NCBI GenBank assembly: GCA_002408065.1
Contig: DHQI01000007.1
Location: 53,438 to 117,437 of the forward strand
Direction of reading: 5' to 3'
DNA: 64,000 nucleotides
Origin: Bacteroidales bacterium UBA5342
Lineage (GTDB): Bacteria; Bacteroidota; Bacteroidia; Bacteroidales; UBA5342
In this document: piece by piece, positions 36,025 to 43,900 of the stretch
How positions within the stretch are numbered: position 1 is the stretch's first letter
Layout: the number at the start of each line of letters is the position of its first letter
Made by a program: the position numbers and the translations under genes
Notes under the pieces: generated by a model
What the model saw: only the letters and a program-made list of their open reading frames with translations
Database searches by the model: none
Told to the model about the DNA's origin: nothing

Positions 36025-38013
36025 TTATTCAGGTTTTACATACGCTGTACTCAGGCAAAATTGATCAAACTCAAATCCATCTTCGCGCATTGAAAACGAA
36101 ATAATATGCTCCCCTTTTTCGGGCACATCAAGATAAACAAGTCCCGGCACACCACAATGCTGTTTTGAAGTCCGCTGTTTACTCTCCCAAGTCCAGGTAT
36201 GTTTGCCTTGACACCACTGCATACGCTTACCACTTTCAGGCCACTGCCCGTTGATACCTACATGAATACCATTATCCTCAGAACCGGTAGAGTACGCCCT
36301 AACCCAAACGTAATATCTGCCCGGTGTGTCGAAGTTAACCTTATAGCTCACCACAGCCACCTCACCTGGTGTACTGCAAAAATTTTCCCCTTTTATCAAT
36401 TTATCGCCGTGGGTACGGCGCGTATCGGGCAGCAATTCAAGGTATGCTTTACCAGAAGCTGTTTTATAATGCGCCTCATCACCATCCACAATGTCATCAC
36501 CCGAGTATCTCTTATTAATGATTTTCCATTCGCGCTTTTCGGTAAGCGTTTGTTCAAAAAAGTCTTCGGCTTCTACCACAATCGCTATTTTATTAGATAA
36601 ATCAACCGGTATTAAACGGTATAAGCGGCCTTCGTGCGCTTGAAGTTCTACTTCTAATCGTTCGCTGATGATACCTAGATTTTGCCCAGACCACAAATCA
36701 ACCACCTGGTATTTGCCCTTTAAGCGATCCCAAAAAAGTTCAAACAAAACATCCGCTTTTTCGTCTTTCATATTAAATAAACCCAAGTATTTATCTTCCG
36801 AATCCGAAATATCAGCCATCCACACACGTGAATCTCTCCGCTCATATATCTGACGGTTATTCTCACTATTTCGGCTCACATCCAATACCGATTTATTGCT
36901 AATCATATCTACCGCTTCCTTTGAAGAAGTCAAAGGATCGCCCCCCCACATCAGCGGACTACGCATAATACACCATAACGACATAAGTGCTCTTTGCTCG
37001 TTTTCTGTCAACCTACTATCGTGCTCTATATGTGGGTGCTTTGGATTTTTATGAGCCCCGGGATAACCACTAAGGTTCAATCTTCCAATAGGAATCATAT
37101 CAGCGTCAGGCCAAGTACCATTTCCAATGAATGGCGACCACATTTCGGCCAGTTCAAACATACGCTCAACATCCTGCCATCGGTCCCAAAAGTCTTTTGA
37201 CATACGCCACATATTAGCATTATCACTTAAATGCTGTGCCTGTGATAAAGGCGCCTCACCACACGATAGACTTAAAACCATATCACGGCCCGAATTATCA
37301 ATGGCTTTACGCATCATCTCAATTTCACCTTCACGGTATGGCGGCACCATCATATCATCTGCTTTTATGAAATCCACCTCCCACTCTGCATACAAGTCGA
37401 ATAGTGAGTTGTAGTATTCTTGAGCGCCCTCTAAATCAATATCTACACCATACATGTGATTCATCCAAGGACAAGTGTCAAGTTTGTTGACAATATCAGA
37501 AACATTAATGTCAGTCCCTTTAACTACAAGGTTACGACTAAGGGCTTCACGAGGCATTCCCCGCATAATATGTATACCAAACTTCATGCCTTTGGCGTGT
37601 ACATAATCAGCCATAGCCTTGAACCCGACACCATCAGCAGCCGATGGCCAACGCTTTACATCAGGTAACAAACGGGCATTTTCATCCATCACCAGCGAAG
37701 GACTTAAACGGCCATCCGCATATTTTTTTTGCTTTAGCTGAAAGGTCTTCCAGTCGGCATTGTACCACGCTTCATTAGCAGGACGGTACCAGCAAAAGTC
37801 AATCACTGCATATTCATAGCCCAAAGGCAACAGATTGTCAGCTAACCAATCCACACAGGCTTTAAACTGGTCTTCAGTAATAGCTCCATGGTACGCATCA
37901 TAACTATTCCACCCCATAGGAGGTGTAGTACTTATTGAGGTAAATTCTTTCTGAGCCTGACTATATATCAGGGGCAACATCAGCAGTGCGATAACTAATA
38001 GTTGTTTTTTCAT
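36025..38013 (-). CDS. Exported GH27 alpha-galactosidase with C-terminal carbohydrate-binding-like domain
   Basis: 662 residues from the ATG at 38013, where a signal peptide begins (MKKQLLVIALLMLPLIYSQAQ); an in-frame ATG at 38067 would add a basic leader of 18 residues. Residues about 30-480 are the GH27 TIM barrel: PPMGWNSYDAY, nucleophile Asp219 in DFIKADD, acid/base Asp274 in WRMSKDFWD and the PLMWGGDP block. It hydrolyses terminal alpha-galactosides (or alpha-N-acetylgalactosaminides and related sugars). Residues about 490-662 form a beta-sandwich (VEAEDFFEQTL, GRYYVWVRAYSTGSEDNG, FEFDQFCLS) that resembles binding domains of algal-polysaccharide enzymes. There is no sorting domain, so it is periplasmic or released. 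A second, leaderless GH27 is encoded at 42587. Confidence 0.92.
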   Translation of the reverse strand: MKKQLLVIALLMLPLIYSQAQKEFTSISTTPPMGWNSYDAYHGAITEDQFKACVDWLADNLLPLGYEYAVIDFCWYRPANEAWYNADWKTFQLKQKKYADGRLSPSLVMDENARLLPDVKRWPSAADGVGFKAMADYVHAKGMKFGIHIMRGMPREALSRNLVVKGTDINVSDIVNKLDTCPWMNHMYGVDIDLEGAQEYYNSLFDLYAEWEVDFIKADDMMVPPYREGEIEMMRKAIDNSGRDMVLSLSCGEAPLSQAQHLSDNANMWRMSKDFWDRWQDVERMFELAEMWSPFIGNGTWPDADMIPIGRLNLSGYPGAHKNPKHPHIEHDSRLTENEQRALMSLWCIMRSPLMWGGDPLTSSKEAVDMISNKSVLDVSRNSENNRQIYERRDSRVWMADISDSEDKYLGLFNMKDEKADVLFELFWDRLKGKYQVVDLWSGQNLGIISERLEVELQAHEGRLYRLIPVDLSNKIAIVVEAEDFFEQTLTEKREWKIINKRYSGDDIVDGDEAHYKTASGKAYLELLPDTRRTHGDKLIKGENFCSTPGEVAVVSYKVNFDTPGRYYVWVRAYSTGSEDNGIHVGINGQWPESGKRMQWCQGKHTWTWESKQRTSKQHCGVPGLVYLDVPEKGEHIISFSMREDGFEFDQFCLSTAYVKPE

Positions 38014-38321
38014 AACTTTTGTTCTTTTAAATATAACCATTCTAAATAACCCTTTTATTAGTTTCATAATTAATATGTTAACTCAATTTTTTTTAATACC
38101 GTCTTACAGGGTACCAAAAGAAGTCAAACCTGCGTATGTCACTTGTCAATGACATACGCAAGTTTAATGATATTGTACATTTAACACAGCCTTAGCCCTA
38201 AGTAAGCTTAATAATGGTAACGCAAGTACATTGCACTAAGCATTGCGTACCCCAAAACAAAACAGACTCGCTAATGCAAACCATATTTGCAGAGTTATTA
38301 AATCTTAAAAACAATATAATA
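38014..38321. promoter_or_regulatory. Divergent gap with TGTACA motif
   Basis: 308 bp between the GH27 gene and the 38322 sulfatase. It contains TGTACA at 38174-38179 and AGTACA at 38225-38230, and the inverted pair GCGTATGTCA/TGACATACGC near 38129-38159. No further gene was recognised. Confidence 0.45.
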
Positions 38322-39779
38322 ATGAGTAAAATGAGATCTTGTCTATTATTGATAGCTGCTCTGTTAGCTTTTAATGTCAGCAGTAAAACAAAAAAACCAA
38401 TAAACGTCGTCATGATAGCCATAGACGATATGAATAACTGGGCAGGAGCCTGGGAAGGCAAAGCCATCACACCTAATATAGATCAACTGGCACAAGAGGG
38501 TACACAATTTAGAAATGCCCACTGTGTAGTACCTGCTTGTAACCCTTCGCGCGTAGCACTGCTAACAGGACAACGCCCCGAAACGACCGGACAATACGTT
38601 AACCCGGGTAACTTCCGCGACAAAGAAGGTGGAAAAGACCGTATCACCTTACCACAATTTTTAATGGCAAAAGGTTATGAAACCATAGAGGCTGGAAAAA
38701 TATTTCACAAGCAAGCTGGTATGGCTAAAGAACCACATGAACAGTCGGACCCTATTTCTTGGACTCTGCAATACAGAACACCTACCGGAACACCGGGACA
38801 CGACCTGTATTTAGATGAAAACAAGCACGCCAAATGGCTGAAAGGCACCTCAGAACACGATGGCATGGAATATGGCTCATACCTTCGTAAATTTGCTGTT
38901 TGGGGGGCTATCCCGCAAAGCAAAGAAGAGTGTGGCGACTGGATGTCAGCTGATTTCTGTGCCAATTATTTACAAAAAGAGCACGACAAGCCATTTTTAT
39001 TATCGTGTGGAATATTCCGTCCTCACTCACCACAATTGGCTCCTAAAGCGTATTTTGACATGTACCCACTGGATGAAATAGAGGTCCCTGAAGTAGCCGT
39101 AAATGATTTAAGTGATGTGCCAAATATTGCTAAAACAAACTTCTCCTCAGGACTGGCCCGTAAAGTAAAGAGCGATAGCTTAGAATGGAAAAAAGCCGTA
39201 CAAGCCTACAAGGCCTGTATGACCTTTGCCGACGACTGTGTAGGTCATGTACTCAATAGCCTGGCCAATAGCAAATATGCCGAAAATACGATTGTCGTAT
39301 TCTGGACCGACCACGGCTGGCAACTGGGACATAAAGATCGTTGGGAGAAATTCTCTCTTTGGAATCAAGCCACCAATGCACCAATGGTGATTCAGTTACC
39401 CCAACAAAAAGACGGAGGTAAAGTGATGGAACATGTCTCTTTCCTTGACATCTACCCTACTGTTGTAGAGCTTTTAGGGTATGATCAACCTGAGTTTCTC
39501 GAAGGGCATTCGTTGACACCACTTATCAAAAACCCCCAAAAAGAATGGCCACACCCTGCAGTCACCACTTATCAGGAAGGCAATGTGTCTGTAAAAATGG
39601 ATAACTGGAACTACATTACCTATAAAAATGGGGCTGAAGAGCTTTATAATTTAGATACTGATCCAAATGAGTTTAAAAATCTGGCTTCAGACAGTCAGTA
39701 CAAAACTATTATTGAAGAGCTGAAACAGTATTTACCTGAAGTAAAACAAACCCAAAAGAAGTTTCAGCCCAAAGGGTAG
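38322..39779 (+). CDS. S1 family sulfatase (iduronate-2-sulfatase-like branch), exported
   Basis: 485 residues from ATG 38322 (MSKMRSCLLLIAALLAFNVSS), the start that opens the signal peptide; the frame extends upstream to 38214, but that part covers the regulatory gap. The metal site is MIAIDDMNNWAGAWEG and the formylglycine motif is C-N-P-S-R, Cys73 (VPACNPSRVALLTGQRPETTG). FWTDHGWQLGHKDRWEKFS and the DIYPTVVELLGY block complete the fold. The iduronate-2-sulfatase-like branch (S1_7 by my reading) includes enzymes of carrageenan and ulvan degraders, but the substrate here is not established. It is followed at 73 bp by the 39852 beta-helix gene after a terminator-like hairpin. Confidence 0.92.
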   Translation: MSKMRSCLLLIAALLAFNVSSKTKKPINVVMIAIDDMNNWAGAWEGKAITPNIDQLAQEGTQFRNAHCVVPACNPSRVALLTGQRPETTGQYVNPGNFRDKEGGKDRITLPQFLMAKGYETIEAGKIFHKQAGMAKEPHEQSDPISWTLQYRTPTGTPGHDLYLDENKHAKWLKGTSEHDGMEYGSYLRKFAVWGAIPQSKEECGDWMSADFCANYLQKEHDKPFLLSCGIFRPHSPQLAPKAYFDMYPLDEIEVPEVAVNDLSDVPNIAKTNFSSGLARKVKSDSLEWKKAVQAYKACMTFADDCVGHVLNSLANSKYAENTIVVFWTDHGWQLGHKDRWEKFSLWNQATNAPMVIQLPQQKDGGKVMEHVSFLDIYPTVVELLGYDQPEFLEGHSLTPLIKNPQKEWPHPAVTTYQEGNVSVKMDNWNYITYKNGAEELYNLDTDPNEFKNLASDSQYKTIIEELKQYLPEVKQTQKKFQPKG

Positions 39780-39803
39780 CAAGATTTTAACAATTAAATA
39801 TCG

Positions 39804-39843
39804 AAAGCTGCTCCATAATATAGTGGGGTGGCTTTTATTTTAT
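39804..39843 (+). terminator. Probable terminator after the 38322 sulfatase
   Basis: AAAGCTGCTCC (39804-39814) pairs with GGGGTGGCTTT (39825-39835) using three G-U pairs, followed by TATTTTATT. It ends just before the preferred ATG at 39852 and overlaps an alternative upstream ATG at 39828, which argues for the later start. Confidence 0.55.
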
Positions 39844-39851
39844 TAGAAAAA

Positions 39852-40868
39852 ATGATACGAAAGATAATTTTAGCGGCATTAGCTGGCTTAAGCATGAGCC
39901 TGACAGCCCAATCAGTCGCAGATTTGGAGAAACACTATTCCGGACAAATCAACTGGGATAAAAACAATGCATCCCTAACCTTTGAGACAAGTGGCAGCAT
40001 CGATTTTCCATGGAAAATGGGCAATGGCAAAAACCTGGAGCAAGATTGTAAAAACAATTATTGGAATGTTCCTACTGAGGTAAAAACAATTGTTATTGGT
40101 AAAAATGTAATAGTAACAGGCGCATTTCACACCTATGACGACATCCTCATAAAAGGGAAAGATAGAAAAACATCAGTGATCTACGGCACCCCCATTCAGA
40201 CCTGGACCGATGCCAACAACCCTTTAAAAGTAGACTTAAAAGAATGGTACTATTCACAAATTCAAGTATATGATGGCATCGCTAATATTGAAAACCTAAC
40301 GATCAAAAACCCATTTTCTTATTTTGTCCGCGGTTTTGGCCCGGTTGTTAATATGAAGAGTTGTGACTTAATAGATGATCGCGACGGCCACCACAATCAT
40401 AGCGATGGCTATTGTGGCGGAGATGGCTCTTTGGTAGAAGATTGCTATTTCGAATGTGGCGATGATGTGTTTAAAGCTTATTTTGATTATACCGTCCGTA
40501 ATTGCACTATCAAAATGATTACCAATTCAGTTCCCATCCAGTTGGGCTGGGGCAACTATCCCAACGGCACAGTTTGCAACTTCGAAAACATCACCATCTT
40601 TGGCAATTCAGGGCGACAGGCTTCTGACAACGCTGTGATATGCGGACGAAATGGCAAATACAAGGTGACTATTAATATCGACGGTCTGGAAGTGAATAAC
40701 CCCAATGCCGTTTTCGTTAAACTCTTTAAAAAGCATATGCAGCTTGATGGTGAGATCAAGAATGCCACGGTAAATGTAAAAAAGTATTACGGACGAAATA
40801 AAGGAGTGGATAACCTACTGATTTGTGGCGATAAAATCAGAAAAAACGCATTCGATTGCAAGGATTAA
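39852..40868 (+). CDS. Secreted parallel beta-helix protein, GH49/GH28-like
   Basis: 338 residues from the ATG opening the signal peptide MIRKIILAALAGLSMSLTAQ. The body is a right-handed beta-helix: coils marked by VTGAFHTYDDILIKGKDRK, IANIENLTIKNPFSYFVRGF and VEDCYFECGDDVFKAYFDY, then NCTIKMITNSVPIQLGWGNY. The acidic GDD and the QLGWG turn recur in the same relative place in the 6229, 12397 and 41045 products. HNHSDGYCGGDG supplies another conserved Asp. No sorting domain or lipobox is present. Homology with the 41045 protein begins at YWNVPTEVKTIVIGKNV. The family is probably a glycosidase acting on a galactan, but the name is uncertain. Confidence 0.7.
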   Translation: MIRKIILAALAGLSMSLTAQSVADLEKHYSGQINWDKNNASLTFETSGSIDFPWKMGNGKNLEQDCKNNYWNVPTEVKTIVIGKNVIVTGAFHTYDDILIKGKDRKTSVIYGTPIQTWTDANNPLKVDLKEWYYSQIQVYDGIANIENLTIKNPFSYFVRGFGPVVNMKSCDLIDDRDGHHNHSDGYCGGDGSLVEDCYFECGDDVFKAYFDYTVRNCTIKMITNSVPIQLGWGNYPNGTVCNFENITIFGNSGRQASDNAVICGRNGKYKVTINIDGLEVNNPNAVFVKLFKKHMQLDGEIKNATVNVKKYYGRNKGVDNLLICGDKIRKNAFDCKD

Positions 40869-40921
40869 TGCTTTAGCGTAATACTGGCATAGTCTGGATT
40901 TAACTCAACTCAGGCTAAAAG

Positions 40922-40960
40922 AAAAAAGGGAAGAACAATTACAACATCTTCCCTTTCCCC
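40922..40960 (+). terminator. Terminator after the 39852 gene
   Basis: AAAGGGAAGA (about 40925-40934) and TCTTCCCTTT (40947-40956) form a perfect stem around a 12-nt loop, shortly after the stop at 40868. The 3' T tract is weak. Confidence 0.6.
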
Positions 40961-40999
40961 CAAGTTTAAAACTAATAAACCAGTTTTAATATTACTTAT

Positions 41000-41037
41000 A
41001 ACCTGAGTTCGGTATAAGCTTATCCCGAACTCAGGTT
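41000..41037. terminator. Inverted repeat, likely terminator for the 41045 gene
   Basis: AACCTGAGTTCGG (41000-41012) and CCGAACTCAGGTT (41025-41037) are perfect 13-bp arms with an ATAAGCTTAT-like loop, immediately after the stop of the minus-strand gene at 41045. No strong T tract is present, so function is probable only. Confidence 0.6.
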
Positions 41038-41044
41038 TAGATTT

Positions 41045-42511
41045 CTAAAACGGAGCGCCGCTAGCTATACCACCGGAGGTATGACATTCAAGTGTAGCCC
41101 CTAAATTTGATGCCCCGCAAACATTTCTCAACACCACTTCACCTAGCCCCATTACACCGGCTGGAGCACGCATCGAGACAGGTGCTTCTTGACTATTATC
41201 AATGGTCAGTTTAGCACCTTCTGACTTTAACCACACCAAGGGTAATGGATCACCTGTTCTAATCGTTAATCCAGAGCGTACAGATACCAAGTCTACCGCC
41301 AAACCTTTGCCTTCAAGGGTTAATGTAGCATCAACATTGCCTGATGTTAAAGACGCTGAAATAGCCGCTAAGTTATGCTTGGTTGGCCCATCTGGCGCCG
41401 ATATTATTTTTACATTATCAATCGTATGCTGTGTTGCACTTTTAGCCCCCCAACCTAACTGTAAAGGAGCTCCATTAGCATTGTGCACTATGGTCACATT
41501 CTTAAGCGTTGTATTGCGATATAGCTTAACCCCATCATCCCAAGTATCGATCTTCGTATTTGAAATAACGGTACCTGCCCCACCACCAATACCATCACTG
41601 TTCGACTTGTAGTCACTGCCTTCGCGCGTATTGATAATATGTACATTATCCACCATCAACTTCTGATCAAAAGTAGTGATAGCATAAGCCCTAGGGTTTT
41701 CTATCGTCAGGTTTTTTATTGTAAATACCGCACTTTTATTGGCCTCTGTACGATGATGTGAGATAGCGCCATAGTTCCACTTTTCACAATCGTGTGCCCT
41801 ATCATCTCCCAATCGACTCCCGCATGATGAATTATTAACACCATCAGGTCCAAGCGCCCAGTTTTTGGTATCTGTACCAAAGATACGACTTGTAGAACGA
41901 TCAAGGCCTTCAATCACCACATCATCGCGAAAGCGAAACCCGCCAGTAATGGTGACATTCGCTTCAATAATGATCTTTTTAACCACCGTAGGCACTTCCC
42001 AATAAAAACCTTCAAGGTCGTTATCTACATCAACATTAGCACTAAAAGTCACGCTTTTGAGAAAGACAAATATGCCATTGGCCGCATCCCAATCCACACT
42101 TTCGCCATCGGTGATGCCTTCCGGCAGATCCAAACCTTCAGGAACCGCTTGAGAGTAGTTTAGTACTACTTCTTCAGAGAAAGCACTTTCATTGCCTGCT
42201 GCATCTATAGCCGTTACGGCAAAACGGTATTCTGCCACCTCGCCTATGCCTTCTACTTTGGCATAAGTTAAGGTGTTCAGGACACCTGTTCTTTCCCCAT
42301 TAACATAGACATAATAGCCTTTTACCCCAACATTGTCGGTACTAGGTACCCAGGTAAGGGTCAGCCAATCACTTTGCTGTGTATCTATCGTTAATTGTGT
42401 AGGTGCACTCGGTGCAACATCATCTTGTACTTCTGTAGCAGAATCCTCTTCGCACGATATAGCCATCAGTAAAATAAAAAGTAACAGTAAGCCTCTTCTT
42501 ATCGTTTTCAT
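41045..42511 (-). CDS. Lipoprotein with Fn3 domain and beta-helix, GH49/GH28-like
   Basis: 488 residues. The leader MKTIRRGLLLLFILLMAISC ends in a lipobox (Cys20). Residues about 34-125 are an Fn3 domain (PTQLTIDTQQSDWLTLTW, AVTAIDAAGNESAFS). About 130-488 is the beta-helix, homologous to the 39852 protein: YWEVPTVVKKIIIEANVT, TGGFRFRDDVVIEGLDRST, KSNSDGIGGGAGTVISN, DTWDDGVKLYRNTTLKN and PLQLGWGAKS. The candidate catalytic residues are the paired Asp of WDDGVK and the Asp of NSDGI. It is the last gene of the 46951-41045 operon, 75 bp after the cytosolic GH27, so a surface-anchored enzyme is encoded with an uptake system. Confidence 0.75.
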   Translation of the reverse strand: MKTIRRGLLLLFILLMAISCEEDSATEVQDDVAPSAPTQLTIDTQQSDWLTLTWVPSTDNVGVKGYYVYVNGERTGVLNTLTYAKVEGIGEVAEYRFAVTAIDAAGNESAFSEEVVLNYSQAVPEGLDLPEGITDGESVDWDAANGIFVFLKSVTFSANVDVDNDLEGFYWEVPTVVKKIIIEANVTITGGFRFRDDVVIEGLDRSTSRIFGTDTKNWALGPDGVNNSSCGSRLGDDRAHDCEKWNYGAISHHRTEANKSAVFTIKNLTIENPRAYAITTFDQKLMVDNVHIINTREGSDYKSNSDGIGGGAGTVISNTKIDTWDDGVKLYRNTTLKNVTIVHNANGAPLQLGWGAKSATQHTIDNVKIISAPDGPTKHNLAAISASLTSGNVDATLTLEGKGLAVDLVSVRSGLTIRTGDPLPLVWLKSEGAKLTIDNSQEAPVSMRAPAGVMGLGEVVLRNVCGASNLGATLECHTSGGIASGAPF

Positions 42512-42586
42512 CTCATCTCCTTTTTTGTGTACTAAACAAGTCTCTATTCAGTTAATTTCTCTCCAAACAACCAGATGCACTGACTA

Positions 42587-43900
42587 TTAACATTTCAACA
42601 GTCGCACTCCATGGGCATTGATTTCTAATGAAGTTTGAGCACTAAGCTCATCTTTGCTCCATAAGTCTTTAGCCGTATCCACACTTTTACCCACATATTT
42701 TTCCGCCTCCAGATCAAAAATCATCGGCTCGTCTGTAATATTAAAAATAGCAATATACCGGACATCTGACTGACTGTCCTCTGCCGTCCAAACAATACAT
42801 TTATCATCTTTAAACGCTTGTTTGTTGTTACAAGAATTACGGTTGATTTCCAGAGCTTCTGCATTGGTCAGCAAGCCAATGGTAAAAGCGTCACATTGGG
42901 GCAGGTTGCCACCAAACATCAATGGAGAACGAAACATACACCACAAACTAATAAGTGTTGTCTGTTCATCTTTGGTAAAATTTGTATTACGCTCCTGTCC
43001 GCCTGACTCACCACGTGGCATATAACCCAATGGCAGCATATCAGCATCCGGCCAATGCCCTTCTTTTATAAAAGGCGCCCAAGTGGCACAACGCTCCATC
43101 TGTTTCTTTAAGGAACCCCATTCATCCCAGAAGTCAGCTGAGATACGCCAAAGGTTAGCGTGCTTACGCAAATGGTTAATTATCGTCGTTTCAGGTCCTC
43201 CCGGTGAGATACTTAACACCATCGGACGACCACAGTTGCTTATGGACTGGTGTATCCCTTCAATGTCATCAATACGATAAGGAGATCCGGTACCTGTAGG
43301 AGATCCGTCGCTATTATTCACTTCATGCCAAGCATTAAGGTCATCAGCTTTGATGTAATCAACCCCCCAACTTGCATACAATTCAAAAATAGAGTCATAG
43401 TATGACTGCGCTCCGCCTTCTGCAAAATTTAGCGTACGCAAACTGTTGTACCAAGGGCAACGTTCACGGTCATAGGAGATTTGATCTGCCGTAAGTGCTG
43501 TTCCTTTTACGGGGCTCTTGGCCTCTACTGCCTGTACTGGAATACCACGCATAATGTGTATGCCAAATTTCAATCCCAAACTGTGAACATAATCAGCCAA
43601 AGGCTTAAACCCAGCCCCATTGGCTGACGAAGGAAATTTCTCAGGATCAGGAATCAAACGGCCGTACTCATCTATTAATTGAGGAATATTATCATTTTTA
43701 TAATTCGTATGGTCAGCCCCAGGAGCAAACCAAGCCAAATCAACAACAATATATTCCCAACCAAATTCTTTTAGATTCTTAGCTACAAAATCAGCATTTT
43801 GCCTCACCTCATCCTCGGTCACACTAACGCTGAAACAGTCCCAGCTATTCCAGCCCATCGGAGGCCTTTTAGCCCACTCACTTATATTTACTTTACTCAT
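42587..43900 (-). CDS. Cytosolic GH27 alpha-galactosidase
   Basis: 437 residues and no signal peptide (MSKVNISEWAKRPPMGWNSWDCF), so intracellular. The GH27 signature is complete: PPMGWNSWD at 13-21, nucleophile Asp186 in DYIKADD and acid/base Asp256 in WRISADFWDEW, then PLMFGGNLP. The start codon abuts the stop of the symporter gene with no intervening base, so the two are translationally coupled. It lacks the extra C-terminal binding domain of the exported paralogue at 36025. The pair suggests that oligosaccharides or alpha-galactosides are taken up and trimmed inside the cell. Related families such as alpha-N-acetylgalactosaminidase or isomaltodextranase cannot be excluded. Confidence 0.92.
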   Translation of the reverse strand: MSKVNISEWAKRPPMGWNSWDCFSVSVTEDEVRQNADFVAKNLKEFGWEYIVVDLAWFAPGADHTNYKNDNIPQLIDEYGRLIPDPEKFPSSANGAGFKPLADYVHSLGLKFGIHIMRGIPVQAVEAKSPVKGTALTADQISYDRERCPWYNSLRTLNFAEGGAQSYYDSIFELYASWGVDYIKADDLNAWHEVNNSDGSPTGTGSPYRIDDIEGIHQSISNCGRPMVLSISPGGPETTIINHLRKHANLWRISADFWDEWGSLKKQMERCATWAPFIKEGHWPDADMLPLGYMPRGESGGQERNTNFTKDEQTTLISLWCMFRSPLMFGGNLPQCDAFTIGLLTNAEALEINRNSCNNKQAFKDDKCIVWTAEDSQSDVRYIAIFNITDEPMIFDLEAEKYVGKSVDTAKDLWSKDELSAQTSLEINAHGVRLLKC

